From Candidatus Omnitrophota bacterium (GTDB taxonomy: Bacteria; Omnitrophota; Gorgyraeia; Gygaellales; Profunditerraquicolaceae), in contig JAPLLV010000072.1 of the NCBI GenBank assembly GCA_026387405.1, positions 1 through 37,710 on the forward strand: DNA of 37,710 nucleotides, written 5' to 3'. Shown here piece after piece: positions 8,922 through 15,193 of this stretch; position 1 is the stretch's first letter, and every line of letters starts with the position of its first letter. The notes beneath the pieces are model-generated. The model was not told the origin of the DNA. It saw only the letters and a list, made by a program, of their open reading frames with translations, and did not search any database. The position numbers and the translations under genes were made by a program.

Positions 8922-9377
8922 TTAGTCTGTTTGAGGCAATGGTGTAGACACTGCAGGTGCCGCGGGTTTATCAGGCACTGTGGTGGGTGTGACATCGTCT
9001 GTTGGAACCGCTGCCAGGTCGTCACCTGTCCAACCCGTAACCTGTTGGCGGGCCTGTTTGGTCTGTTCACCTGAACCCCTACCCACTTCTCCTTTGCCGC
9101 CTAAAACCTCCTGCTCTGAACTCTGGCGTCCACTTAAAGATGAGGAAGAAGTATAGTAAGGTTCGTACTGCCTGCCGGTAAAGCCGAAGTTGCTTTCTCC
9201 TATTGGTTGCTCATTAGCATCAGCTTTTATACCCACGTGATCCACCACATTCTTGATCCTTTCTTGCATGCCGCGTCTTATATATACCTGCATTGCTACA
9301 ACCGCTCCTACTACAATAGCAATAAGAATGGCATATTCCGCTGTTGTCTGCGCTCTCTTGTTTAACTTAGGTAACAT
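8922..9377 (-). CDS. Flp-type prepilin with long Pro/Thr/Gln-rich tail (151 aa)
   Basis: The leader is LNKRA^QTTAEYAILIAIVVGAVVA: the -1 residue is Ala rather than Gly, which prepilin peptidases accept in some families, and Glu-Tyr is in place. The motif MQVYIRRGMQERIKN follows the helix as in the sister genes. The tail, about 100 residues, is low-complexity: Ser-rich around 75-90, Gly/Glu-rich, and ending in a Pro/Thr/Ala segment. AAGGAGGTG is placed nine bases before the ATG. It is the longest of the small pilins and may be a minor or surface-modified subunit; that is inference. Confidence 0.88.
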   Translation of the reverse strand: MLPKLNKRAQTTAEYAILIAIVVGAVVAMQVYIRRGMQERIKNVVDHVGIKADANEQPIGESNFGFTGRQYEPYYTSSSSLSGRQSSEQEVLGGKGEVGRGSGEQTKQARQQVTGWTGDDLAAVPTDDVTPTTVPDKPAAPAVSTPLPQTD

Positions 9378-9406
9378 TGTCTTTCACCTCCTTAAACTCG
9401 GTTTAA

Positions 9407-9601
9407 TTATTTGGTTACTCCTGAGGTTGCGGGAGTATAGTCGATCTTGTTCACCTGTACTTCCATCTGTTTTGTTACGCTCTCCAACGAATTCTGGGTG
9501 TGTGTTTTTAACATCCCCCCTGCGACTATGATGACCACCGCGATGATAGCAGTTAACACGATCACGTACTCCAGGGTTGACTGACCCTTGCTTGATAACA
9601 T
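9407..9601 (-). CDS. Short Flp-type prepilin (64 aa)
   Basis: Starting at the ATG at 9601, eight bases after AGGGGG, the protein begins MLSSKG^QSTLEYVIVLTAIIAVVIIVAGG. A GTG three codons upstream is possible but sits directly on the Shine-Dalgarno. At 64 residues it has the length of a classical major Flp pilin, and unlike the neighbours it has no long tail and lacks the QVYxxRG phrase. This makes it the best candidate for the major pilin subunit, although expression data would be needed to know. Confidence 0.9.
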   Translation of the reverse strand: MLSSKGQSTLEYVIVLTAIIAVVIIVAGGMLKTHTQNSLESVTKQMEVQVNKIDYTPATSGVTK

Positions 9602-9627
9602 ATTTTTCACCCCCTCTCTTTTTCTGT

Positions 9628-9825
9628 TTATTTTGCCTCTGTAACATTTTGTATCATGACTCCCGGGTTGACTTCCAGCTCGATGTTGTGCAGCCGGGCA
9701 TTTACCGCCCGTCGGATATACAGATTCATAGTAATGAATGCCGAAGCCACCGTAATGATGAGCAGCGTGTATTCCAATACGCTTTGGCCTCTGGCTTTAA
9801 TCCTGCCCGTGTTTGGCTTTATCAT
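9628..9825 (-). CDS. Short Flp-type prepilin (65 aa)
   Basis: The leader is RIKARG^QSVLEYTLLIITVASAFIT with Glu-Tyr at +5/+6, followed by MNLYIRRAVNARLHN, a divergent version of the motif in the longer pilins. The protein ends about 30 residues after the helix, so it is of standard Flp length. Its ATG overlaps the stop of the upstream prepilin gene in an ATGA, indicating coupled translation; AAGGA lies close upstream. The leader peptide is 13 residues long. Confidence 0.88.
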   Translation of the reverse strand: MIKPNTGRIKARGQSVLEYTLLIITVASAFITMNLYIRRAVNARLHNIELEVNPGVMIQNVTEAK

Positions 9826-10217
9826 TTGTCCTTCCAGTCCGTTAATTTAATAAGTTTGGACCCGCCTTGCCAGACATCGAGAAGCTGGACATTGGTTGAA
9901 CCTGCCCCGGAAACCAGATCTAAACTGCCTATGTCGGTGCCGGTTACGACGGTGCGTATGCCAAGCGTGGGGTTTTCAATACTGATATTCCCCACCTTTA
10001 TGCCGGAATCAGACGTCTTAACATATTCTGCGCTTGACCCGGGGTCAATCGCTTCGTCATCAGGCGGATTAAACTGCTCATCGGAGAAACTATCGGCATT
10101 GCCGCGCCAATGCCCCTGGAGCGCTCCCCGAAAATACCTTTCCGAGACCAGGAGCGCCGCTGCCGCCAGGGCGATCAACACACATACTTCCAGAGTAATC
10201 ATGCCGCTTTTCCCCAT
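9822..10217 (-). CDS. Prepilin-like protein with atypical cut site (131 aa)
   Basis: The chosen ATG at 10217 has GGAG six bases upstream and comes just after the stop of the first pilin gene (TAAGATG). The N-terminus is MGKSG^MITLEVCVLIALAAAALLV: Gly at -1 and Glu at +5 are kept, but Met replaces the usual Gln at +1 and there is no Tyr at +6. A short basic motif follows (YFRGALQGHWRGN), and then about 90 polar residues, Asp and Ser rich, predicted mostly beta. It is probably a minor pilin or pseudopilin of the same system. Confidence 0.83.
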   Translation of the reverse strand: MGKSGMITLEVCVLIALAAAALLVSERYFRGALQGHWRGNADSFSDEQFNPPDDEAIDPGSSAEYVKTSDSGIKVGNISIENPTLGIRTVVTGTDIGSLDLVSGAGSTNVQLLDVWQGGSKLIKLTDWKDK

Positions 10218-10218
10218 C

Positions 10219-10449
10219 TTATCTCCAATCAGCAATGTGCTCGATACTACCGTTGGTCGCATCCTGAAAAACCTGGACCAATCTCATCATCACCGGGCGC
10301 CCTACCTTATGCGCCGCGCTGAGGTTATTTTCATAGCCGGGGTTGAAGCCTCCGCAAACTATAACTATCCCGACTAGCAAAACCGCAAATATCACCACAT
10401 ATTCGGTTATGGCCTGGGCTGAAGATTTTAAATTCTTTTTTAATCTCAT
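10219..10449 (-). CDS. First prepilin of the riboswitch-controlled array (76 aa)
   Basis: The ATG at 10449 is preceded by GAGGAG with a six-base spacer; this Shine-Dalgarno directly abuts the T-run of the riboswitch terminator. The leader is NLKSSA^QAITEYVVIFAVLLVGIVIVCGG, with Ala at -1 and Glu-Tyr at +5/+6. The tail is short (about 40 residues) with motif RPVMMRLVQVFQDAT. A longer frame would start inside the terminator and is unlikely. As the gene nearest the switch, it is the first to respond to ligand. Confidence 0.9.
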   Translation of the reverse strand: MRLKKNLKSSAQAITEYVVIFAVLLVGIVIVCGGFNPGYENNLSAAHKVGRPVMMRLVQVFQDATNGSIEHIADWR

Positions 10450-10460
10450 TAAAAACTCCT

Positions 10461-10513
10461 CAAAAAAATAAAGCCGGGTTACCAATTTGCTTTCGGCTTT
10501 CGGTAACCCGGCT
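10461..10513 (-). terminator. Intrinsic terminator that is the expression platform of the riboswitch
   Basis: On the minus strand a perfect 12-bp stem, AGCCGGGTTACC (10513-10502) with GGTAACCCGGCT (10483-10472), encloses an 18-base loop. It is followed by TTATTTTTTT. The 5' arm is the conserved 3' end of the c-di-GMP aptamer, so aptamer folding and terminator folding exclude each other: ligand binding should permit read-through (ON switch). Confidence 0.92.
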
Positions 10514-10625
10514 AACGTTCTCGCTTATCGACCCAATAGGAGAAGAAAAAAATAAAATTGCATTTGGGCGAGCATCGTTCCGTGGCTTTGCGCCTCCACC
10601 CCCTCCAGGGTAGATTTGCCTTTTC
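10499..10625 (-). ncRNA. c-di-GMP-I (GEMM) riboswitch aptamer upstream of the pilin array
   Basis: Read on the minus strand, the three conserved blocks of the GEMM-I aptamer occur in order: GGCAAAUC (10620-10613), GCGCAAAGCCACGG (about 10593-10580) and GUUAGCCGGGUUACCG (about 10515-10500). Between the first two, UCUACCC pairs with GGGUGGA to form P2. Between the last two, AACG and CUCGC pair with GCGAG and CGUU to form P3, which here carries an extra A/U-rich extension. The usual GNRA loop on P2 is not obvious, and I could not assign P1 with certainty. Family knowledge: such aptamers bind c-di-GMP, and variants bind 3',3'-cGAMP; the bases I can align do not favour the variant. The terminator overlap predicts activation by ligand. 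Confidence 0.9.
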
Positions 10626-10693
10626 GTTGCCGCCTGCCCCTTTTCGGGCTTGCCTCGCCAACGTCTTACTGGCGGGCTTTCATTTCCGCTCAA

Positions 10694-10722
10694 AATATAA
10701 CATTTAATTATAGTGCTGTCAA
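10694..10722 (-). promoter_or_regulatory. Sigma70-type promoter for the riboswitch-pilin operon
   Basis: TTGACA (10722-10717), a 17-base spacer and TATATT (10699-10694) form a near-consensus promoter. Transcription would start around 10687-10690, leaving about 65 bases of leader before the conserved aptamer core. The leader can form small GC-rich hairpins whose role is unclear. Confidence 0.82.
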
Positions 10723-10759
10723 GGCTATTTTAGTCAACGCGGGAAACCGCTTTCTTGAA

Positions 10760-10835
10760 CTAGTCATTGCGAGGGCGATAGCCCGAAGCAATCTCAAAAA
10801 GCGGGATTGCTTCTCCTTCGGCTCGCAATGACTAG
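10760..10835. repeat. TCATTGCGAG inverted repeat, copy 4
   Basis: The ends are CTAGTCATTGCGAG and its exact complement CTCGCAATGACTAG, with inner GAAGCAATC/GATTGCTTC boxes. It fills the space between the HTH gene's stop codon and the pilin promoter, and could act as a terminator-like hairpin for the HTH gene, although no T-run follows. With the promoter and riboswitch it accounts for the whole gene-free stretch 10450-10837. Confidence 0.9.
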
Positions 10836-10837
10836 CA

Positions 10838-12379
10838 TTATAGCAGAAACCAAGCTTTTTGGCCTTCCTGAAATAGGATCTTTTTTTCGTTTAGACGACG
10901 ACAGGCATAGGCCAGTTCTTTCAGGAAAGGGTACCCCTCGGGAGGCTGAAAAACGACGCTGGAGTAGCCTTTTTGGGCCTTGATAGCGGCGTTTAGGCTA
11001 TAAAAACGATCTTTCATCGTCGATAAAGCAGCATCGCGGTAAACAGGCGGGAGAAAATAAAAAACTACAAAAAGATTCAGAATCTCAAGATAGTCCTTAA
11101 GCATCTCTTCAAGGCTCAATGGGCCATGGCGCGCAAGAGACTGCAATTCCTCTTCAAAACTCCTGCTTTGGTCTTTAAGCTCGATTTTTCGGCTCAGGTC
11201 CTGAAAAGTAGACTCAAAATTTGGCCAGTTTTCCAGATAAATGTTCATGAAATTGTCCAAACTAGAATTGTCCAAACTGTCTGCCGCAGGCGGATCCGCC
11301 TGCGGCGGAGAATTAGTTAAGATAAGCAGCCGGATATCTTCGTCCGGGCCGATCTTCAAGGCGCACCCTTTAAGAGCCACCGCCTCCTCTTTTAGGTCCT
11401 GGAATAATTCTACCGATACCGGCGCGATATGGAAGCTTTCTTTTAGCGGCTCGAAATAAAAAGCCTTGAATTCTCCGGCCAATGTTATTTTCTTCAGGCC
11501 GGAGAATTGCCAGGGCCAGAGGCCAAAAAAGAAATGCTCCCTTTTGCCGGAAGAAAGCTTTAGCTCTTCCAATTCCTGCGCATTACTGTCAAGCAATGTA
11601 ATGGCGGTAATATTATTCCCTAAAGACACAGTGCTCTTCAAAAAATTAAAGAATTCTTTTGTGGGCGCATCGTAACCCGGGGCCATAAAAAAGGCCAATG
11701 GCGAACGGCCTTGCGCATAATCATGCGCAAGGAGCCTGGCCTGAAGAACGGTTGTTGAGAACTTATAAGGTATCTTGGGCTGCGGCCATACGGTGTGCAA
11801 TTGTCCGTCGAGATAGATAGCCGCCGAGTCGGATAAAACAACCTTGATGCTGCGCACCGAGTTAACGCAGGTAAAAAAATCCCGGGCTGTCTCCGAAGAT
11901 AGAACATCTTTCTCCTGCAGTTTGCGGGCAAGAGAAACAATATCTCCGGGCTGCGCCGTGCGGTTAATCAGCGGCCACAGTCCGCTTTCAAGCGGCGCAT
12001 TGCCGGATGCGCCAAATAAAGGGGAATACAGTAAATATTCCAGGCCTGTCCTGATATCGGCCAACGGAAGATCGCTTCTCTTTTTAATGGCCTCGGCCAA
12101 CCCTTGCGTGCCGCCTAAAAGATAATCCGCGGCTTTAAGGAGTATTGTCCCCAGGCCACGGCCGAATACCTCGTTGCGCCTGGATTTACGCCTCCTGCCC
12201 ACGGGCATACTTAACCCGGTGGATTTTATAACGTCGCTGACACTGGATTTGGAAACAGGTGTTTTATATTTTTTTTCTACCAGAGAGGCTATGGCGCGGC
12301 AGCCTAAGCGGGGATTATTTTTGCGGGTGCTAAGGATGAAATCGGTGATCTCAGGTTTTAATTTATAGACTACGCCCAT
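10838..12379 (-). CDS. HTH protein of unknown function between the two Tad blocks (513 aa)
   Basis: The N-terminal 65 residues look like a winged or homeodomain-like helix-turn-helix of the kind found in transposases and their domesticated relatives: EITDFILSTRKNNPRLGCRAIASLVEKK, then KTPVSKSSVSDVIKSTGLS, and a basic tail GRRRKSRRN. The central 330 residues include VVLSDSAAIYLDGQLHTVW, which recalls the first acidic strand of an RNase H-like fold. I cannot trace a complete DDE triad, so catalytic activity is not claimed. A 22-bp palindrome is inserted in frame (residues about 357-364). It has its own promoter at 12414-12441 and sits just upstream of the pilin promoter, so it could be a DNA-binding regulator of the locus or a former transposase. 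Confidence 0.8.
   Translation of the reverse strand: MGVVYKLKPEITDFILSTRKNNPRLGCRAIASLVEKKYKTPVSKSSVSDVIKSTGLSMPVGRRRKSRRNEVFGRGLGTILLKAADYLLGGTQGLAEAIKKRSDLPLADIRTGLEYLLYSPLFGASGNAPLESGLWPLINRTAQPGDIVSLARKLQEKDVLSSETARDFFTCVNSVRSIKVVLSDSAAIYLDGQLHTVWPQPKIPYKFSTTVLQARLLAHDYAQGRSPLAFFMAPGYDAPTKEFFNFLKSTVSLGNNITAITLLDSNAQELEELKLSSGKREHFFFGLWPWQFSGLKKITLAGEFKAFYFEPLKESFHIAPVSVELFQDLKEEAVALKGCALKIGPDEDIRLLILTNSPPQADPPAADSLDNSSLDNFMNIYLENWPNFESTFQDLSRKIELKDQSRSFEEELQSLARHGPLSLEEMLKDYLEILNLFVVFYFLPPVYRDAALSTMKDRFYSLNAAIKAQKGYSSVVFQPPEGYPFLKELAYACRRLNEKKILFQEGQKAWFLL
11284..11305. repeat. Perfect 22-bp palindrome inside the HTH gene
   Basis: The palindrome has half-site CCGCAGGCGGA and its exact complement. 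It is read in frame as part of SPPQADPPAAD within the protein. A tandem duplication giving SLDN-SSLDN follows on the coding strand. A related CCGCCTACGG-type cluster lies at 19248-19312. Confidence 0.85.
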
Positions 12380-12413
12380 TTTTTTACAGATTGGACATTA
12401 ACAACTTAATTCT

Positions 12414-12441
12414 ACTATATCACCAAATTAATATCTGTCAA
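12414..12441 (-). promoter_or_regulatory. Sigma70-type promoter for the HTH gene
   Basis: TTGACA (12441-12436), a 16-base spacer and TATAGT (12419-12414) are present. The predicted start lies near 12407, giving a leader of about 28 bases to the ATG at 12379. There is no clear Shine-Dalgarno in that leader. Confidence 0.72.
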
Positions 12442-12454
12442 TACAGTTTTCTAC

Positions 12455-12535
12455 TAGTCATTGCGAGGGCGCGCAGCGGCCGAAGCAATCCCAACTTCAG
12501 ATTGCTTCGTCGGGCTTTGCCCTCCTTGCAATGAC
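12455..12535. repeat. TCATTGCGAG inverted repeat, copy 5
   Basis: The arms are TAGTCATTGCGAGGGC and a slightly diverged right end TTGCAATGACA, with the inner GAAGCAATC/GATTGCTTCG boxes. It sits between the DUF192 gene and the promoter of the HTH gene, near the end of the pilus-assembly transcription unit. No further copies occur in the remaining 25 kb. Confidence 0.85.
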
Positions 12536-12546
12536 AATATCTCTAA

Positions 12547-12888
12547 CTATTCAATTCGGAGAATATCACCTGGAGAGGTGCGCGTGGAAACGATCACTCC
12601 GGTAGGCAGTTCGATGGCGCGGCTGGCGGAAAAATAAATCTTACTTAGCCGGAAGGGTTTTAAGCCGGGGATAACGGAAACTACCTTAAACACCCGGTCC
12701 ACAAATATCACGTCAATGGAAAACCGCATAAAAAAGGTGTGGATGGAATTACAGGGCGCAAGAACCAACGCCTCGTGAGGTAGAAACGCTTTTCTACCCA
12801 ACAACCCCTTTGTCCTGCTCAAAGGGTTATCGGCCAGAACGGCATTTTCAGCCAAGACCGTATTTTTACTAAGATTAATTATCTTCAT
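12547..12888 (-). CDS. DUF192 family protein
   Basis: This 113-residue protein matches the DUF192 pattern: LSRTKGLLGRKAFLPHEALVLAPCNSIHTFFM, then FSIDVIFVDRVFKVVSVIPGLKPFR and a closing AIELPTGVIV. The order small-Gly-Leu-Gly-Arg, PC.SIHTFFM, IDV.F.D and ELP.G is the conserved core. Members are single compact beta-rich domains, often next to Tad or secretion genes; the function is not established. No signal peptide is visible. The ATG lies only about six bases from the edge of a hairpin repeat and has no good Shine-Dalgarno. It follows the TadZ-TadA gene on the same strand. Confidence 0.88.
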   Translation of the reverse strand: MKIINLSKNTVLAENAVLADNPLSRTKGLLGRKAFLPHEALVLAPCNSIHTFFMRFSIDVIFVDRVFKVVSVIPGLKPFRLSKIYFSASRAIELPTGVIVSTRTSPGDILRIE

Positions 12889-12894
12889 AGGGGC

Positions 12895-12980
12895 TTCTCG
12901 ACTCGGCCAAAATTATTCTTCGAGCATTGTCCCTGCCTGCCGGCAGGCAGGGAGAAGAAGAATTTTGGCCTCGCTCGAAG
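12895..12980. repeat. CCTGCCTGCC hairpin element, copy A
   Basis: The core palindrome CCTGCCTGCCGGCAGGCAGG lies at 12932-12951. It is flanked by long arms GGCCAAAATTATTCTTC and GAAGAAGAATTTTGGCC (one mismatch) and by outer CTCGACTCG/CTCGCTCGAA. The copy at 32362-32455 has the same layout with differently spelled but still complementary arms. Confidence 0.88.
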
Positions 12981-12999
12981 GATACTACGACGGGAGAGT

Positions 13000-13052
13000 A
13001 AACCCCGTTACACCCCGCCCTACAGGGGACTTTCTGGGCGTAACGGGGTAAA
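13000..13052. repeat. CCCCGTTAC inverted repeat spanning the 3' end of the TadZ-TadA gene
   Basis: ACCCCGTTAC plus GCCC on the left pairs with GGGCGTAACGGGGT on the right, with a bulge. The last nine or so codons and the stop of the TadZ-TadA gene (PLRPESPL) are encoded by this element, which may also act as a 3' hairpin. Confidence 0.7.
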
Positions 13053-15191
13053 TATATTTTCGGGCAAATTAATACCTTTGATCCTGATTTCTTCGGCAAA
13101 GGTAGGCACGTAACCGGTGGCCTGGTAATACCCCAGGGTATTACCTTTTTTATCCACTCCGGTCTGTTTAAAACTGAAGATATCTTTTAAATCAATGTGC
13201 AGCTCATCTTTCATGCCGGCGATCTCGGTGACCTGGGTGATCTTGCGGGAGCCGTCAGTGAGCCTGACGGTGTGCACGATCACATCCACCGCAGAGGCGA
13301 TCATTTCGCGTATGGCCCTGATGGGAAGCTCGATCCCGGCCATCAAGATCATGGAATCCAGGCGCGACAGGACGTCGTGGGTGGAATTAGCGTGGATAGT
13401 GGTCATGGAACCATCGTGGCCGGTGTTCATTGCCTGGAGCATATCCAGGGTCTCGATGCCGCGGCACTCGCCGATGATTATCCTGTCCGGGCGCATCCTC
13501 AGGGTATTGCGGAAAATGTCTCTGATGGTAATAGCGCCCTTGCCTTCTATATTGGGCATGCGCGCCTCCAGCCTTACCCAGTGGTCCTGATTCAATTTGA
13601 GTTCCGCCGCGTCCTCGATAGTGATTATGCGTTCGTTCTCGGGGATAAATCCGGACAGGACATTTAAAACGGTGGTCTTTCCTGAACCGGTCCCTCCCGA
13701 AACGATTATATTCTTGCGCGAAATCACGCAGGCCTTGATAAAATCCGCCATCGGCGCACTCAAGCTATTCATCGCCACCAACTCATTGATGGTAAACCTC
13801 TCCTTGCGGAATTTCCTGATGGTCAGGGCCGGGCCGGTCAGGGAGAGCGGATGTATGATAGCGTTGACGCGCGAGCCATCCGGCAGGCGCGCGTCCACCA
13901 TCGGGACAGACTCGTCAATCCTCCTGCCGATGGGAGCAATGATGCGTTCGATTATTATCTTGACCTGCTCATTGGAAATGAATTTCTTGCTGGTCAATTC
14001 TATTTTGCCGTGCCGCTCGACGAACACCTCATTTTTATTATTCACCATGATATCCGTGACATCTTCATCTGCCAACAGGTCTTCCAAGGGCCCTAACCCC
14101 AGCGCCTCTTCAATGATCTCCTTCACTAATTTTCTGCGCACCTCCTGCGAGGAGATAAAACTGCCTGCCTCTTCGGCCAATAGATTTGCCACCAATAACT
14201 CGGCGCGGTTTTTTAGCTCCTTGGTCTTCTGCGCGTCGCTGAATACCTTGAGGTCCAGGCGTTTGAGGTTCAACTGTTCTATCAGGCGATTGTGGATGCG
14301 GCGTTTTAACAAAAGTATCTCGTCTTTGTCTTCGCTGGCAAGGGGATGTTCCAGGGTCTCGGATAAACCTTCTTCCTCCCAGAATTCCCCGCCCTTGGCT
14401 AAGGCCGCGTCCTTGAGCTTGATCTGGTCTATCTCTTTATGCTCCACGTAGAGTTTATTTTCTTCCACCAGATCATGAGCCAATCTCTTAATCTCCAGGG
14501 AAATCTTGCTCTTGGGGCTATCGATCACCACGGGGATCCCGCGGTTAACCGCCTGGCCGACGATCCTTCCCTCGGATGGGATACGAGAGATAAGGTCAAC
14601 GGGCAGGCTCACCCGGATCTCCTGCCAGCTGATACTGGCTGCGGATTCCGAACGATTTAAGACTGCCCTGATCATGGAAAGCGGAAAATGCAAAAATTGC
14701 AGGGTATCCAGCACCCACTTGGTCTGGTATATAGAGAGTATGTCCGGGGTAACCACCAGCAGGATCAGGCTCGCCTGGTTCAGGGCGGCGACAAAGACCT
14801 CGGTAAAGGTCTTTCCGGCATCGACGATTATATAGTCGTAATTATTATGCAGGAGATTGAATACGTCTTTGATGCGATCCGGCTCCAGGTGGGGCGACTG
14901 CTGCGGCCTTAAGACACCGGGGAGAAAATCAATCCCGTGTGAATTATGTGTCAGGAAACCCTCTGTGGTAAACGCCTCGGGCTGGATGTGCATGAGGTTG
15001 ATTATATCTACCATCGCCCTTTGCGGGGACAGGTCCAGCATCCTGGCCATGTCTCCGACGGTACTTAGGTCCAGGTCGATAAGACAGACCTTCTTTGCCT
15101 CCTCCTTGGCCAGGCTTACTGCCAGGTTAGCGGCGATCAGGGTTTTGCCGGTGCCGCCTTTACTGCTTAATAATACGATTATTCTGGCCAT
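13020..15191 (-). CDS. TadZ-TadA fusion: MinD/ParA-type ATPase joined to Tad secretion ATPase
   Basis: One uninterrupted 723-residue frame holds two normally separate Tad proteins. Residues 1-240 are a TadZ/CpaE-type ATPase: deviant Walker A KGGTGKT (11-17), CLIDLDLSTVGD, and DYIIVDAGK as the Walker B region. The receiver-like domain found at the N-terminus of many CpaE proteins is missing. A charged linker (about 245-300) leads to a CpaF/TadA-type ATPase: Walker A GGTGSGKTT (499-507), Asp box ITIEDAAEL, Walker B RIIIGECRG (570-578) and His box GHDGSMTTIHANS (591-603). TadA powers pilin extrusion; TadZ places the complex at the pole. The fusion ties location and motor 1:1. The last residues derive from a repeat. 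It starts two bases after the secretin gene's stop. Confidence 0.95.
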   Translation of the reverse strand: MARIIVLLSSKGGTGKTLIAANLAVSLAKEEAKKVCLIDLDLSTVGDMARMLDLSPQRAMVDIINLMHIQPEAFTTEGFLTHNSHGIDFLPGVLRPQQSPHLEPDRIKDVFNLLHNNYDYIIVDAGKTFTEVFVAALNQASLILLVVTPDILSIYQTKWVLDTLQFLHFPLSMIRAVLNRSESAASISWQEIRVSLPVDLISRIPSEGRIVGQAVNRGIPVVIDSPKSKISLEIKRLAHDLVEENKLYVEHKEIDQIKLKDAALAKGGEFWEEEGLSETLEHPLASEDKDEILLLKRRIHNRLIEQLNLKRLDLKVFSDAQKTKELKNRAELLVANLLAEEAGSFISSQEVRRKLVKEIIEEALGLGPLEDLLADEDVTDIMVNNKNEVFVERHGKIELTSKKFISNEQVKIIIERIIAPIGRRIDESVPMVDARLPDGSRVNAIIHPLSLTGPALTIRKFRKERFTINELVAMNSLSAPMADFIKACVISRKNIIVSGGTGSGKTTVLNVLSGFIPENERIITIEDAAELKLNQDHWVRLEARMPNIEGKGAITIRDIFRNTLRMRPDRIIIGECRGIETLDMLQAMNTGHDGSMTTIHANSTHDVLSRLDSMILMAGIELPIRAIREMIASAVDVIVHTVRLTDGSRKITQVTEIAGMKDELHIDLKDIFSFKQTGVDKKGNTLGYYQATGYVPTFAEEIRIKGINLPENIFTPLRPESPL

Positions 15192-15193
15192 GG

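Noticed and set aside
9577-10377. Plus-strand open frame of 266 codons opposite the pilin genes
   Set aside because: It is antisense to four clear prepilin genes with good ribosome sites, has no recognisable domain, and runs into the riboswitch region.
10499-10625. Assigning the riboswitch to the 3',3'-cGAMP subclass
   Set aside because: The bases I can align near GGCAAA do not show the diagnostic change with confidence, and the local GGDEF protein has the Asp/Asn pair of a c-di-GMP producer. The ligand is left open rather than claimed.
10460-10693. Minus-strand open frame of 77 codons between the pilin promoter and first pilin
   Set aside because: It coincides with the riboswitch aptamer and terminator, and has no Shine-Dalgarno or protein-like pattern.
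13597-14451. Plus-strand open frame of 284 codons
   Set aside because: It is antisense to the well-supported TadZ-TadA gene, and its Ser/Arg-rich composition is typical of a shadow frame.
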